64,000 nucleotides of DNA from Bdellovibrionales bacterium. GTDB taxonomy: Bacteria > Bdellovibrionota > Bdellovibrionia > Bdellovibrionales > UBA1609. Each line of letters opens with the position of its first letter. The first letter of the stretch is position 1. Positions 46,909 to 55,633 of this stretch are shown here, in pieces. The stretch is from the NCBI GenBank assembly GCA_020630675.1, contig JAHDIR010000002.1:92518-156517 (forward strand), written 5' to 3'. The translations under genes and the position numbers were made by a program. Below the pieces are notes generated by a model. The model was given only the letters and a program-made list of their open reading frames with translations. It ran no database searches and was not told where the DNA came from.

Positions 46909-47928
46909 TTGAATGTTCAAAAAAAAAGGCGAGATAATAAAAATGAGCCTTCTGTTCGGTCTGTTGTTAGGGCCAAGCCCCAATCTGAAAAACTGCCAAA
47001 AGACATATTATTATTTCAGAAAAAAATACTTAAAATTGAAAAACTAGAAGCTTCAAATAAAATATTGAGTGAAGATTTAAATTATATTCAGGCTCATGTC
47101 GCCGAAATCACAGGGCCTTTAATTACTAAGTATTGTCAGGTTAAACTTGATAATTTATCTGCCCTTGAGTTTCATCTCGGAAAAAAGTTACTTTCTTCTA
47201 AAGAAACTGAAAAAGTTTTGTCATTAATTTTAGATGGAGCGAATCAACTGTACACTTTCTTTTCAGATGACCGAGGAAAAGCTCTATACAACAAATACGT
47301 AGGGGCTGATGAGTATAAAATTAAAGATGAGTTAGACTTAGCTTCCTCGCCAGAGGTAAGCCCCTTGAGTCAAGAAGGGGAGGACTGGAATGGTGAAGAT
47401 TTACAAGGAACTCCTCAAGCTTCACAAGAGTCTGAGCCAATTCAGTTTTCTTTTTTTAAAGACTTAAAACCAAAAACTCATCAAGAAAAAATTGAGCTTG
47501 ATTTTAAGCTAATTTATAGAAATTTGATGAAAGTTCTCCACCCAGATCTTGAATTAAATGAGAAAAAGAAAGATGAAAAAGGACAAGTCACGCAACAAGT
47601 TGTGGAGGCTTTTAAAACTAATAATGTTTATGAATTACTAAAGTTGCGATCCCAGTATTTAAACTCTTCTGTGAGTGATGAAGATATAATTTTATATTCA
47701 AAAGAGTTAAACAAACGCATTAAAGAACTTGAATACGAGCGCTATTCGATCAAGTGTCAGTTTAAGGGTTTTTATGATTGCTTTTATTCAAGAAGTAAAA
47801 AGAAGGCTCAAGAAAAAATTGAAGCGGAACGAGTTCGCTTATTGGCCAACATCCAAGACGAGATGAATTTACAAAAAATATACCTCAGTCGAGACAAGCT
47901 GAAGAGCTACCTTGCTAATATATCTTAA
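46909..47928 (+). CDS. Unknown protein with a J-domain-like HPD segment
   Basis: 339 residues from a TTG at 46909 with AAGGAG eight bases upstream. The N-terminus is basic, residues 25-110 are helical, and 130-185 are acidic and disordered. Near 195-245 the sequence DFKLIYRNLMKVLHPDLELNEKKKDEKGQVTQQVVEAFKTNNVYELLKLR resembles helices II-III of a J domain with the His-Pro-Asp loop that activates DnaK. A charged, coiled-coil C-terminus follows. No zinc-finger or DnaJ C-terminal domain is present. It might recruit DnaK to a specific client; the client is unknown. Confidence 0.6.
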   Translation: MNVQKKRRDNKNEPSVRSVVRAKPQSEKLPKDILLFQKKILKIEKLEASNKILSEDLNYIQAHVAEITGPLITKYCQVKLDNLSALEFHLGKKLLSSKETEKVLSLILDGANQLYTFFSDDRGKALYNKYVGADEYKIKDELDLASSPEVSPLSQEGEDWNGEDLQGTPQASQESEPIQFSFFKDLKPKTHQEKIELDFKLIYRNLMKVLHPDLELNEKKKDEKGQVTQQVVEAFKTNNVYELLKLRSQYLNSSVSDEDIILYSKELNKRIKELEYERYSIKCQFKGFYDCFYSRSKKKAQEKIEAERVRLLANIQDEMNLQKIYLSRDKLKSYLANIS

Positions 47929-48075
47929 CATTTTTGTTTTTCTAAACTTTATTTGCTTGATTCTTTTATAAATTAAATACTTTTTACACGCCTTCAAAAG
48001 AGGGAGAATCATATGTTGAGGTGACTTGGTCGATGTTTGGTGGGATAAATCTATTTATATAAGGGTGAAGTTTTT

Positions 48076-49449
48076 ATGGAATCAAAAACCAAGAACCTCG
48101 GTGGCATTCGAGCAAAACACAAAACTTTTTGTGCATTACCGTGGATACATTTATCAACAAGACCGAATGGTCTTTTAAGAGTTTGTTGCACGGCCAACGC
48201 TTCTTCTGCTGGTATTAAAAATGATAAAAAATGGGACTCTAAGGTCGGAATACTTAAGAATGATGATGGGCGACCGGCCAACCTGAATAACTCTGATTTA
48301 GCCTCTGCTTGGAACAACTCTTATATGCGCGGCATTCGTAAAAAAATGCTCAAGGGTGAAGTTCCAGATTCTTGTACAAAGTGCTTTAAAGAAGAAGCTA
48401 GCGGACATTTGTCTAAGAGAATATGGGAAACAGAATACTGGAGTCGAAGAATTGATTTACAACAACTCATTGATGATACCTCACCAGAGGGAGAAGTTCC
48501 CCCCAAGCTTTATTATATTGATTTAAGGCTAGGCTCAAAATGTAATTTAAAATGCATTATGTGCAGCCCTCATGACAGTTCTTTGTGGGTCTCTGATCAT
48601 AAAAAGCTATTTAACTCTGTGGAAAACAAGCAATTGAAACAACATCTTATATGGGACCAAAAAGGAACCATGGATGGTGGAAGTTACAATTGGCCTCAGA
48701 ACAATCAACTTTTTTGGCAGCAACTTTTTGAGCAAATTCCACATATGAAGCAGCTTTATTTTGCCGGTGGCGAAAGTACAATCATTGAAGAGCATTACAT
48801 GCTCCTCCAGGAGTGTATCGACCGCGGTTATGCCCCCAATATTGAGCTGAGATATAACAGCAATGGAATTGAGCTTCCAGATCGTTTATTTGAAATGTGG
48901 TCTCAATTTAAAAGAGTGAGATTTCACTTTAGTATTGATGCATATGGTGAGTTGAACGACTATATCCGCTACCCATCAAAATGGTCTCATATTGAGGCAC
49001 AGCTGGACCGACTAGATCAAACCCCAGAAAGTATTGAGGTAACCATTGCCTGTGCCGTACAAGTCCTTAATATTTATTATATTCCTGAGTTTATTAAATG
49101 GAAATTGAGTAAAAAGTACAAAAAAATCAACCCTTGGCCCCTAGGCGCTGGGTTAATGAATTTTCACTTAGTATATTTACCGGCTTTCTTAAATATTAAG
49201 GTCCTACCCCACGAAACTAAGCTCAAAATTGCTGACAAATATCAAAAGTTTTACCAGTGGCTAGAGTGTCATCATAGCTCGGATAAGGATTTTCTGGAGC
49301 ATGAGTATGGAATAAAGCGTTTAAAGGGCTTAATTAAGTTCATGCTCAGCGAGGACTGGTCTGAGCGAATGCCTCAGCTGCGGGAGTATTTGGAAAAAAT
49401 GGACAATATTCGTGGGACAAATAGCCGAAGTTTTTTTGAAAGTTGGTAG
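48076..49449 (+). CDS. Twitch-domain radical SAM protein
   Basis: 457 residues. The radical SAM cluster motif is C156-N-L-K-C160-I-M-C163 in LGSKCNLKCIMCSPHDSSLW. An N-terminal twitch-like cysteine region precedes it (FCALPWIHLSTRPNGLLRVCC with C19, C37, C38; DSCTKCFKEE with C100, C103), which probably binds an auxiliary iron-sulfur cluster. YFAGGEST is the SAM-contact glycine-rich strand. This domain order is known from uncharacterised marine bacterial and phage proteins; the substrate is not known. ATG at 48076 has a weak GGGTGA upstream. It stands alone before the desaturase. Confidence 0.85.
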   Translation: MESKTKNLGGIRAKHKTFCALPWIHLSTRPNGLLRVCCTANASSAGIKNDKKWDSKVGILKNDDGRPANLNNSDLASAWNNSYMRGIRKKMLKGEVPDSCTKCFKEEASGHLSKRIWETEYWSRRIDLQQLIDDTSPEGEVPPKLYYIDLRLGSKCNLKCIMCSPHDSSLWVSDHKKLFNSVENKQLKQHLIWDQKGTMDGGSYNWPQNNQLFWQQLFEQIPHMKQLYFAGGESTIIEEHYMLLQECIDRGYAPNIELRYNSNGIELPDRLFEMWSQFKRVRFHFSIDAYGELNDYIRYPSKWSHIEAQLDRLDQTPESIEVTIACAVQVLNIYYIPEFIKWKLSKKYKKINPWPLGAGLMNFHLVYLPAFLNIKVLPHETKLKIADKYQKFYQWLECHHSSDKDFLEHEYGIKRLKGLIKFMLSEDWSERMPQLREYLEKMDNIRGTNSRSFFESW

Positions 49450-49575
49450 GCACTTTAAAGATATCTATTGTTATATTAAACAGTTGTTCGATTAATTAAG
49501 CGAATACTTGTTTTCATCTTCATCTTATAAAAGTTGATTGAATAGGCCAGCTGTAGAGGTTATTGTCTCCTTATT

Positions 49576-50307
49576 ATGACGAAATCTTCATTTTTGTTTC
49601 TAACTCAGCTACTTGCCCATTTGGGTTTAATTTATCTGATTTTTAGTGGAACCCTAATTGAGTGGTTTATATGTATAATTGTTTATTTTTTTACCGGTTG
49701 TTTTGGAATGAGCATGACCTTTCATCGACTTCTATCACATAAAAGCTGGAAAGCTCCCCAGTGGTTTCAAAAGTTAGGAGTAGTTCTGGGTACTTTAGGT
49801 TTAACTGGATCAGCATTAGCTTGGACAGCTATTCACAGGCAGCACCATGCCGGTCCAGATAAACGAAAAGACCCTCATAGCCCAAATATACAACCTTGGT
49901 GGAGAGTTCAATTTTTAAGTATGTATTACAAACCAAACTTGAGGTTTGTAAAAGATTTACTTCAGGATAATTTTATAGTGTTTTGTCATAGAAATTACTT
50001 TGTAATTCAACTCTGTTACATTGCTCTTTTATGTATAATTGATTGGCATGCTATTTTTTATGCCTATTTAGCACCGGCTGCAATTCTTTGGCATGGGGGC
50101 AGTTTAATCAATACTGTTGGACATAAGTGGGGCTATAGAAATTATCAAATTAATGATAAATCGGTAAACAATCCCGTTTTAGGCTTGTTAATGTGGGGCG
50201 AGGGTTGGCACAATAATCATCACGCAAAGCCCTTGAAGAAATCATTTAAAGTAAAGCCTTGGGAAGTAGATACATCAGCTTTTTTTATTTCTTTATTTGA
50301 AAAATAA
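49576..50307 (+). CDS. Membrane fatty acid desaturase
   Basis: 243 residues, a short member of the acyl-CoA/acyl-lipid delta-9 desaturase family. Three histidine boxes bind the di-iron centre: H50-RLLS-H55, H87-RQ-HH91 and H212-NN-HH216. Four membrane helices are predicted, at about 8-28, 28-45, 65-85 and 145-175. The box HRQHHAGPDKRKDPHSP and the GWHNNHHA ending are typical. It would introduce a cis double bond in membrane acyl chains. A 40-base scrap nearly identical to the third-box coding region occurs 2 kb downstream. Confidence 0.9.
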   Translation: MTKSSFLFLTQLLAHLGLIYLIFSGTLIEWFICIIVYFFTGCFGMSMTFHRLLSHKSWKAPQWFQKLGVVLGTLGLTGSALAWTAIHRQHHAGPDKRKDPHSPNIQPWWRVQFLSMYYKPNLRFVKDLLQDNFIVFCHRNYFVIQLCYIALLCIIDWHAIFYAYLAPAAILWHGGSLINTVGHKWGYRNYQINDKSVNNPVLGLLMWGEGWHNNHHAKPLKKSFKVKPWEVDTSAFFISLFEK

Positions 50308-50630
50308 ATTTTAAATAGCATTTCATTATTGTCGCCTTTAACAAATATTGTTTTTTTCTTTGTTTTAAAACACTAAGGAAAAAGAAAAATAGTAAATAGT
50401 TTAGTTATTTTTGGTACTTATGATAGCTTGAATTTAGTTGGCCGGTTAAAACTTACATGAATAGGGTTTAATAATTATATCAATAAAATTTTCAGAACGA
50501 CTTGAACTTACAAAGAGGGGCAAGCTTATCTTTTCTTGACTTAGATTTATTTACATTATGGTGAGATAGTTTAGTACTGACTGGATACGCTAGGTATTAA
50601 TAATTATAAGTAAGAGGTATTGAGGTGTCT
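50308..50630. other. Intergenic region after the desaturase
   Basis: About 320 AT-rich bases without a recognisable gene, before a possible 35-residue ORF. No strong hairpin or repeat was seen. AGGAG ribosome site of the next large gene lies at its far end, after the small ORF. Confidence 0.5.
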
Positions 50631-50738
50631 ATGTTTTGGGCGGCTGTATATCGAAAATTGTCGACTTTTTTGCTTAGTCAATCATCAAGAGGCAAGCTCT
50701 TTTGTCAAATATTAATAATTTGGCCTTTAAATTGCTAG
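50631..50738 (+). CDS. Possible 35-residue peptide
   Basis: ATG at 50631 preceded by GAGGTG; an in-frame GTG at 50625 is possible. The peptide begins MFWAAVYRKLSTFLL and ends in ILIIWPLNC with two Cys. It is not recognised. It lies 35 bases upstream of the secreted protein gene and 2.5 kb after a radical SAM gene. A leader peptide, a modified-peptide precursor or chance are all possible. Confidence 0.2.
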   Translation: MFWAAVYRKLSTFLLSQSSRGKLFCQILIIWPLNC

Positions 50739-50772
50739 TAATTTACTTTATAAATCAAAAAGGAGTTTTCGT

Positions 50773-52242
50773 ATGAAATCAACCAATTTAATATTCTTAA
50801 CTGTTTATTCTCTGTCCTTATTTTTTGTAACTAATGTTAATGCTAAAACGATGTTGTCTGCGAACACAGACATAGTTAAAGTAAATAATGAACTACTTCT
50901 TATAGGAAGCAGTAAAGAAAGTCTTGCTGATGCTTGTAGCTACATCAAGAATTACTCACTATTTATGTCGCAAAGAAATTTATATACAGTACCTTTGTTA
51001 GATTGTTCTGAAACTTTTGAACTTAATTATAATGATCCTAAGTATAAAGAAATTGAGCACATTTCATATAAATCACGAGCAGCATATTACCGGTATGACT
51101 TTACTGATAGTTTAGAAAATAACAGTACGCTTCTTTATGCCTTGAACATTACGGATAGTTTCCCAGAAAGTATTTGGAAAAGAGGGGTAGAATATTATGC
51201 TTATGATAGCATTTGTTATAATACAGCATTGGTAGCCTCAGGAATACTTAGCTTTTATGACTACGGTAGAAGCCTTGATAATATTCAATACTTTCTGGAA
51301 AAGAGTTCTTTTAATATTGAATATAATGAAAAGTCTAAGGAGGTTGTTGGTAAAGTTATTAGTATGCCGCAAAGAAAATTTAACCTTGTGAAATCAAGAA
51401 GATCATGGGTTATGACAGCTTCAAATAAAGATGAAACTCTGGACAATATAAAGCTTCACATCTCTGAAAACTTTACGCCTGGAAGTATAATTTGTACGCC
51501 GAATCAAGAAATTATTGATGAAAGCTGGATTAATCGTGCATTAAATGAGTACCTTAGGCCTATGGCTCCGGATAACTTTAATGTGTATATAGACAATCAT
51601 AATATAAATAAAAAGAAGGTATTGGAGGGAAATAATAATGTTGGTGGGCATTGTTTCACATTATTAACTCCTGAAATATCAGTTGAATCAAACACAAATA
51701 CTTCCCATAATATTGTTTGGACATCAAAAATTTTAAATCGCCTAGCTATAGAAAATACTTCTGAAGTTAATGAGGCATATAGATTCGTTATCCATTATTA
51801 TCAAACTAGCCAAGATAATATTCTAAGTTTTTCTAGATCAACAAATTTATTTAAAGAGGGTAGTAATCACTTTAAAATGATTAAAATATTTAGAGAAATC
51901 AGAGCGCAATATGAGGGAATTGGTAAAATTGATTCATGGGATGGGGGATATACAACTTTTAGTTTTCATGAAGGTAAAAAACAAAGTTTTATACACTATT
52001 TAAGTACTCAAGAGAAATTATTGAAGCAAGACCCTAGCTTCTATAAATATTTTCAATTAATTGAAGAGTACTCAATGGCTGAACAAAAAATGAAGAGTAT
52101 TGGTGACAATACTACGTTTAACTCTGTTCAACTTAAATATTGGGCTCTATTATCCAAAGATCCAACATTCAGGCTTGTAGATGCTTTTAGAAGTATCATA
52201 ACTAAGCCTTGGTATATCTATGCAAAAAGCTTGATGAACTAA
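50773..52242 (+). CDS. Secreted protein of unknown function
   Basis: 489 residues with a signal peptide (MKSTNLIFLTVYSLSLFFVTNVNA). I do not recognise the family. Two regions stand out: YDSICYNTALVASGILSFY near 145-163, a Cys at the start of a helix, and NVGGHCFTLLTPE near 292-304, a His on a likely strand. A Cys-then-His order of this kind occurs in papain-like and NlpC-like folds, so a thiol hydrolase is a weak hypothesis. The C-terminal 150 residues are helical. AAAAAGGAG lies upstream of the ATG. It sits between the desaturase and its 3' scrap. Confidence 0.6.
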   Translation: MKSTNLIFLTVYSLSLFFVTNVNAKTMLSANTDIVKVNNELLLIGSSKESLADACSYIKNYSLFMSQRNLYTVPLLDCSETFELNYNDPKYKEIEHISYKSRAAYYRYDFTDSLENNSTLLYALNITDSFPESIWKRGVEYYAYDSICYNTALVASGILSFYDYGRSLDNIQYFLEKSSFNIEYNEKSKEVVGKVISMPQRKFNLVKSRRSWVMTASNKDETLDNIKLHISENFTPGSIICTPNQEIIDESWINRALNEYLRPMAPDNFNVYIDNHNINKKKVLEGNNNVGGHCFTLLTPEISVESNTNTSHNIVWTSKILNRLAIENTSEVNEAYRFVIHYYQTSQDNILSFSRSTNLFKEGSNHFKMIKIFREIRAQYEGIGKIDSWDGGYTTFSFHEGKKQSFIHYLSTQEKLLKQDPSFYKYFQLIEEYSMAEQKMKSIGDNTTFNSVQLKYWALLSKDPTFRLVDAFRSIITKPWYIYAKSLMN

Positions 52243-52267
52243 TTCTTCGAGTTAGATAGTATAGAGA

Positions 52268-52306
52268 GAGGGTTGGCACAGTATTATCATGCAAAGCCCT
52301 TGAAAG
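52268..52306 (+). pseudogene. Scrap of a desaturase gene (third histidine box)
   Basis: This stretch matches 50200-50239 of the intact desaturase: GAGGGTTGGCACA and GCAAAGCCCTTGAA are shared exactly, with a few substitutions and a one-base deletion between. The deletion breaks the GWHNNHHAK frame. It is the remnant of a second copy, or the mark of a rearrangement that placed the secreted-protein gene between two copies. Confidence 0.6.
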
Positions 52307-52532
52307 ATAAAAATACTTGTAGCTTCATATGGCAGTATATAATCTTATAAGATGCAAAAAATTATTTATTTATTTTATGTATCTATTTTTTGATCTCTCA
52401 TTTTGTTTTACCAAAGCTAAACGATGGAAAAGATTTTTTAATTTTTTCAAAGTGGGGAATGTTTACGGTGGGCAATAAATAACAAGTTTCTCGTCATTAA
52501 ATTATTTAACACCAAATGAATTTAAATAAATA
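52307..52532. other. Gene-free AT-rich stretch before the broken dioxygenase
   Basis: About 225 bases with no coding signal seen, between two gene remnants; probably decayed DNA. Confidence 0.4.
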
Positions 52533-52952
52533 CTAGTACCAAAAAACAGTTCTGTATAATTCACGGGTTCCCTGGTGCTTATTTCGTTTGTGCTGTGTAA
52601 GAACTTGGTCTGAAAGAACAATATCACCAGGCGCCCATCGATGGTGATAGATATAACGCTCAGAACTACACAAGTGCATAAATAGATCATGAAATAGGGT
52701 CAAATCTTGCTTACCAACATTTTCAAGTTTTGATACATAATACATAGGAAAATACACCCCTTGCCTGCCCGTAACTGGGTGGTCGATACATACGTTTTTT
52801 TTAATGCTAAGCAAGGGCCGATCTTTCCAATATTTAAAGTTCTTTTTATATTCATCAAGTTTAGTTGTTATTTGGCGTGTTCGATCTTTTTCTGGCTTTA
52901 TCAATGCTTCAATATCCGAAATCTCATATACAGCCTGACCAAGAATGCTTAT
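52533..52952 (-). pseudogene. Truncated TauD/TfdA-type dioxygenase, C-terminal part only
   Basis: The readable frame runs from just after a TAA at 52953-52955 to the stop at 52533, about 140 codons. IDHPVTGRQGVYFPMYYVSKLENV, YIYHHRWAPGDIVLSDQVLTQHKRNKHQGTRELYRTVFWY match the C-terminal half of taurine-type 2-oxoglutarate dioxygenases, with the distal iron-ligand His in TQHKR and the 2-oxoglutarate Arg near the end. The N-terminal half with the HxD iron motif is missing and no remnant of it was found upstream. It should be inactive. A TTG at 52904 could start a 123-residue product, but without the metal site. Confidence 0.7.
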
Positions 52953-53171
52953 TTATTAGTAACTCATCAAAATAGATGTCTAATGGATAGAAAGCGCCTA
53001 GACAAGTCAGTTTTTGATATTAATATTCCATCTTCCATGATTCTTCAAACTCAAAACTCATATGTTAAATTCCAAGTAAAAGGTTAAGTAAAAAGTAAAT
53101 ATTATATTGAAAAGGTTTGGAGGAGATAATATCAACAATCACTATATGCACAACATTAATCAGCTATTTTA

Positions 53172-54215
53172 TCAATATAAACTATCTCCTAACGATCCCC
53201 TCACATCTTTGTCTTTAAATCGATAGATAATACTATCCAATGCATAATGAGAAATTGTTAAAAATGGATACAAAGAAAGCAACAGAACTGAAATTATTGT
53301 TGGATTTTCATCCGTGTTATCAAACAAATCTTCAAGTTTGATATACTCAAAGAAAATTACAAAAGGTATAAAGATAATTACGCTCAGGTAGATTATTTTT
53401 GACTTTAGATTAGAGTTCTCTGTATTTCTGTTTAAAAGAGCATAATACTCCATACCATGTGAGAGTAGCATTGCCCAATTTGCAGCTGTCGAAAATAGCA
53501 CAAACGGCCACAAAAAAAATCTTAAATAAAAAAATAATTTATTTGTTTTGATTAATTTAAAAATATCAATAAATTTGTACATTAAATAAATTGTGATTAG
53601 TAGTGAAAATATAATACTAGAGTAAACAATAGCTTTACTGAAAAATAGATCGTTAAATTTTGTAAAAATAAATATAAATACAATAGCAACAGTATAAAGA
53701 TTCATGGTTATTTTTTCCCACTTAATAAACCCTGCAAAATTATACTCATTATTTTTTTTTGTTTTCAAAAGAGATCTAGTCATTAAAAATGAAATTCCCC
53801 AAGACTGTCTAATTGAATGGCATATAGGAACTAATAGCCAAAAAAAAATAAAAAATTTCTCATTCATAGTTTGCATTCGACTATTTAGAACTAATTTTTG
53901 GGTAGATAAAATTGACAATAAAATAATGACTAAAATTGATAACAATATACCAGTTTTTTGTTTAGCCCATTTTTTAACAAGCAAAGTCCTACCTGGGGGC
54001 CAAAAAAATAAAAAAATAAACGGACAAATTAAATGTATTCCGTTTAATAAGAAAATATTTTTAAATAGCTTATGACTATATTTATTATCAAATGGGTTTA
54101 GGTCTAGCTTTAAAAAGAGCTCAGGAATTAGAGCGGCAATAGCTATACAAGTAACTAAAAGAAGAATAAACCCGTCTGTTTTTTTGAAATAGTAGAAAAA
54201 CGGTGTCGAATCCAT
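53172..54215 (-). CDS. Multi-pass membrane protein of unknown function
   Basis: 347 residues with about eight to nine membrane helices. Charged, conserved-looking motifs are WLLVPICHSIRQSWGI (about 128-143), AANWAMLLSHGMEYYALLNR (about 243-262) and, at the C-terminus, ISHYALDSIIYRFKDKDVRG. The repeated His at helix ends suggests a metal- or quinone-binding membrane enzyme, but no family is assigned. The start at 54215 lacks a clear ribosome site. It is transcribed away from the dioxygenase group, from the same 274-base divergent gap. Confidence 0.6.
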   Translation of the reverse strand: MDSTPFFYYFKKTDGFILLLVTCIAIAALIPELFLKLDLNPFDNKYSHKLFKNIFLLNGIHLICPFIFLFFWPPGRTLLVKKWAKQKTGILLSILVIILLSILSTQKLVLNSRMQTMNEKFFIFFWLLVPICHSIRQSWGISFLMTRSLLKTKKNNEYNFAGFIKWEKITMNLYTVAIVFIFIFTKFNDLFFSKAIVYSSIIFSLLITIYLMYKFIDIFKLIKTNKLFFYLRFFLWPFVLFSTAANWAMLLSHGMEYYALLNRNTENSNLKSKIIYLSVIIFIPFVIFFEYIKLEDLFDNTDENPTIISVLLLSLYPFLTISHYALDSIIYRFKDKDVRGSLGDSLY

Positions 54216-54489
54216 TATTTACAAAAATAGTACACTTTTTTTTTTAGTTGTATTACTCATAATTAATAGCGCTTTGCGTAATTTTGGGCAAGAGGATCTA
54301 TTTCAAAGTTACTCTAACTTGTAAGATATCTATTTGCTTACTTAAAGTTTTTTTTATTTAGACCCCATTTCATAAGTCATAGATATGTTCCGGCTTTATT
54401 AGTTAGAAACTACGGTTTAGAGTTGATTTAATGCTACTATATATGAGATGGCTAGTGTCAAATAGATTTAAAACCTTAAGTAACGTTAT
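54216..54489. promoter_or_regulatory. Divergent intergenic region at the head of the dioxygenase operon
   Basis: 274 AT-rich bases between oppositely oriented genes. It must hold promoters for both the membrane protein and the first dioxygenase. I could not identify convincing -35/-10 pairs by eye. Confidence 0.35.
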
Positions 54490-55059
54490 ATGTATTCTCG
54501 CAGTAGTAAAGTGCCTTGGTTAAAACTAAATTGGGATGTCCCATACTCGCATATTTTTAGAGAGTTTAAGTCAATCCCAAAGTCAGAATTTGTCACTCAA
54601 AGAATGTGTGACAATCACGTCGGTTGGCATGCAACAACAATTTATGGCTATGGCTCCTCTTACACTAAAAGTCATTGGGAGTACCTACATTTAAAAATGA
54701 AAAAAAAAATTACATCATCTGGTCAATTTTGCCCGTTCTCAATTAATTGGATAAATAAATTACCTTACCAGAGAATCGATGATGTTCGTTTTTTAGTAGT
54801 TAACCCGGGAGGCCTGATTAAACCTCACATCGATGTTAAAGATCAAAATTGGCTAGAACCCGTTAGTATCGCAATTAACTGGCCCAATAATTGTGAGTTT
54901 AAATTTACGTCACATGGAACTATTCCTTTTTATAGCGGAATGGCTGTAATCTTGAACGTACATTATGAACACACCGTAATAAATAATAGTGACAGTCCAA
55001 GGGTTGTACTTGTTATACATGGAAAAAAAAATGAAAGGTTTTGGAAAGATGTACTTTAA
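54490..55059 (+). CDS. Aspartyl/asparaginyl-hydroxylase-like 2-oxoglutarate/Fe(II) dioxygenase
   Basis: 189 residues, a minimal double-stranded beta-helix. Iron ligands are inferred as H113 and D115 (LIKPHIDVKD) and H161 (HYEHTVIN), and the 2-oxoglutarate anchor as R171 (SDSPRVVLVIHG). The spacing and the NPGGLIKPHID context match the aspartyl/asparaginyl beta-hydroxylase family. The N-terminal GWHATTIYGYGSS is also like that family. The substrate is unknown. First gene of a five-gene overlapping series. Confidence 0.8.
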   Translation: MYSRSSKVPWLKLNWDVPYSHIFREFKSIPKSEFVTQRMCDNHVGWHATTIYGYGSSYTKSHWEYLHLKMKKKITSSGQFCPFSINWINKLPYQRIDDVRFLVVNPGGLIKPHIDVKDQNWLEPVSIAINWPNNCEFKFTSHGTIPFYSGMAVILNVHYEHTVINNSDSPRVVLVIHGKKNERFWKDVL

Positions 55060-55633
55060 AAAAACGCCAAATAGTCAACATAAGCCATTTGACATTTACA
55101 CATTTCTGACACCAATAAATATTGTACTAAAAAATGAACTCAAAAAATTTATTTCTAATCAAAACTTCACACAAGAACGCCTTGCGTTTAACTACCGATG
55201 TTTGAACTTTGATGATTATATTGCTGTGTCTGTATTTTATTTAGAAAAGAAAATTGTAGGCTTTAGCACTGTTTGGAGCAGGGATTTCTACCCTGGTGAT
55301 ACGGTAAGGGTATTTAATCGGTGGTTTGAAAACAAACAAGTGAGAAAGACTTCAAAAATCATTGGTGATCACCACTTAATTGCAGTTGCAAATCATCAAA
55401 TACAAATTGCTAAAGATAATGATTATGAATGGGCTTTTATCAGTCGAGAGAGAGGACCAAGATTTTTAAAAAAACTCTCTGATAAATTATCAGATAAAAC
55501 TAAATATAGCTGGCAGGTTCACCCCAAAAAAATACCAGTATGCTATCCAAATGCTGAGAGTTGTTGGCAATGGGTCTCTTATGCTAACATCAAAAACAAT
55601 AATCATCTTAAATGGGGCATGCTGAATGAGTAA
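55031..55633 (+). CDS. Unknown protein, possibly GNAT-like acyltransferase
   Basis: About 200 residues. The start is uncertain: ATG at 55031 (GGA seven bases before) or 55049, both overlapping the preceding gene. NFDDYIAVSVFYLEKKIVGFSTVWSRDFYPGDTVRVFNRWFE resembles the strands of a GNAT fold, and WAFISRERGPRFLKKL could continue it, but the acetyl-CoA loop (RxxGxG/A) is not seen. No homologue is recognised with certainty. Its place inside the dioxygenase operon suggests joint action on one product. Confidence 0.5.
   Translation: MKGFGKMYFKKTPNSQHKPFDIYTFLTPINIVLKNELKKFISNQNFTQERLAFNYRCLNFDDYIAVSVFYLEKKIVGFSTVWSRDFYPGDTVRVFNRWFENKQVRKTSKIIGDHHLIAVANHQIQIAKDNDYEWAFISRERGPRFLKKLSDKLSDKTKYSWQVHPKKIPVCYPNAESCWQWVSYANIKNNNHLKWGMLNE

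Noticed and set aside
48031..48060. Nine-codon ORF before the radical SAM gene (MFGGINLFI)
   Set aside because: Very short, no clear ribosome site; could be chance in AT-rich DNA.
52983..53087. Plus-strand ORF of 34 codons (MDRKRLDKSVFDINIP...)
   Set aside because: No ribosome site, overlaps debris around the broken dioxygenase; kept only as possible gene scrap.
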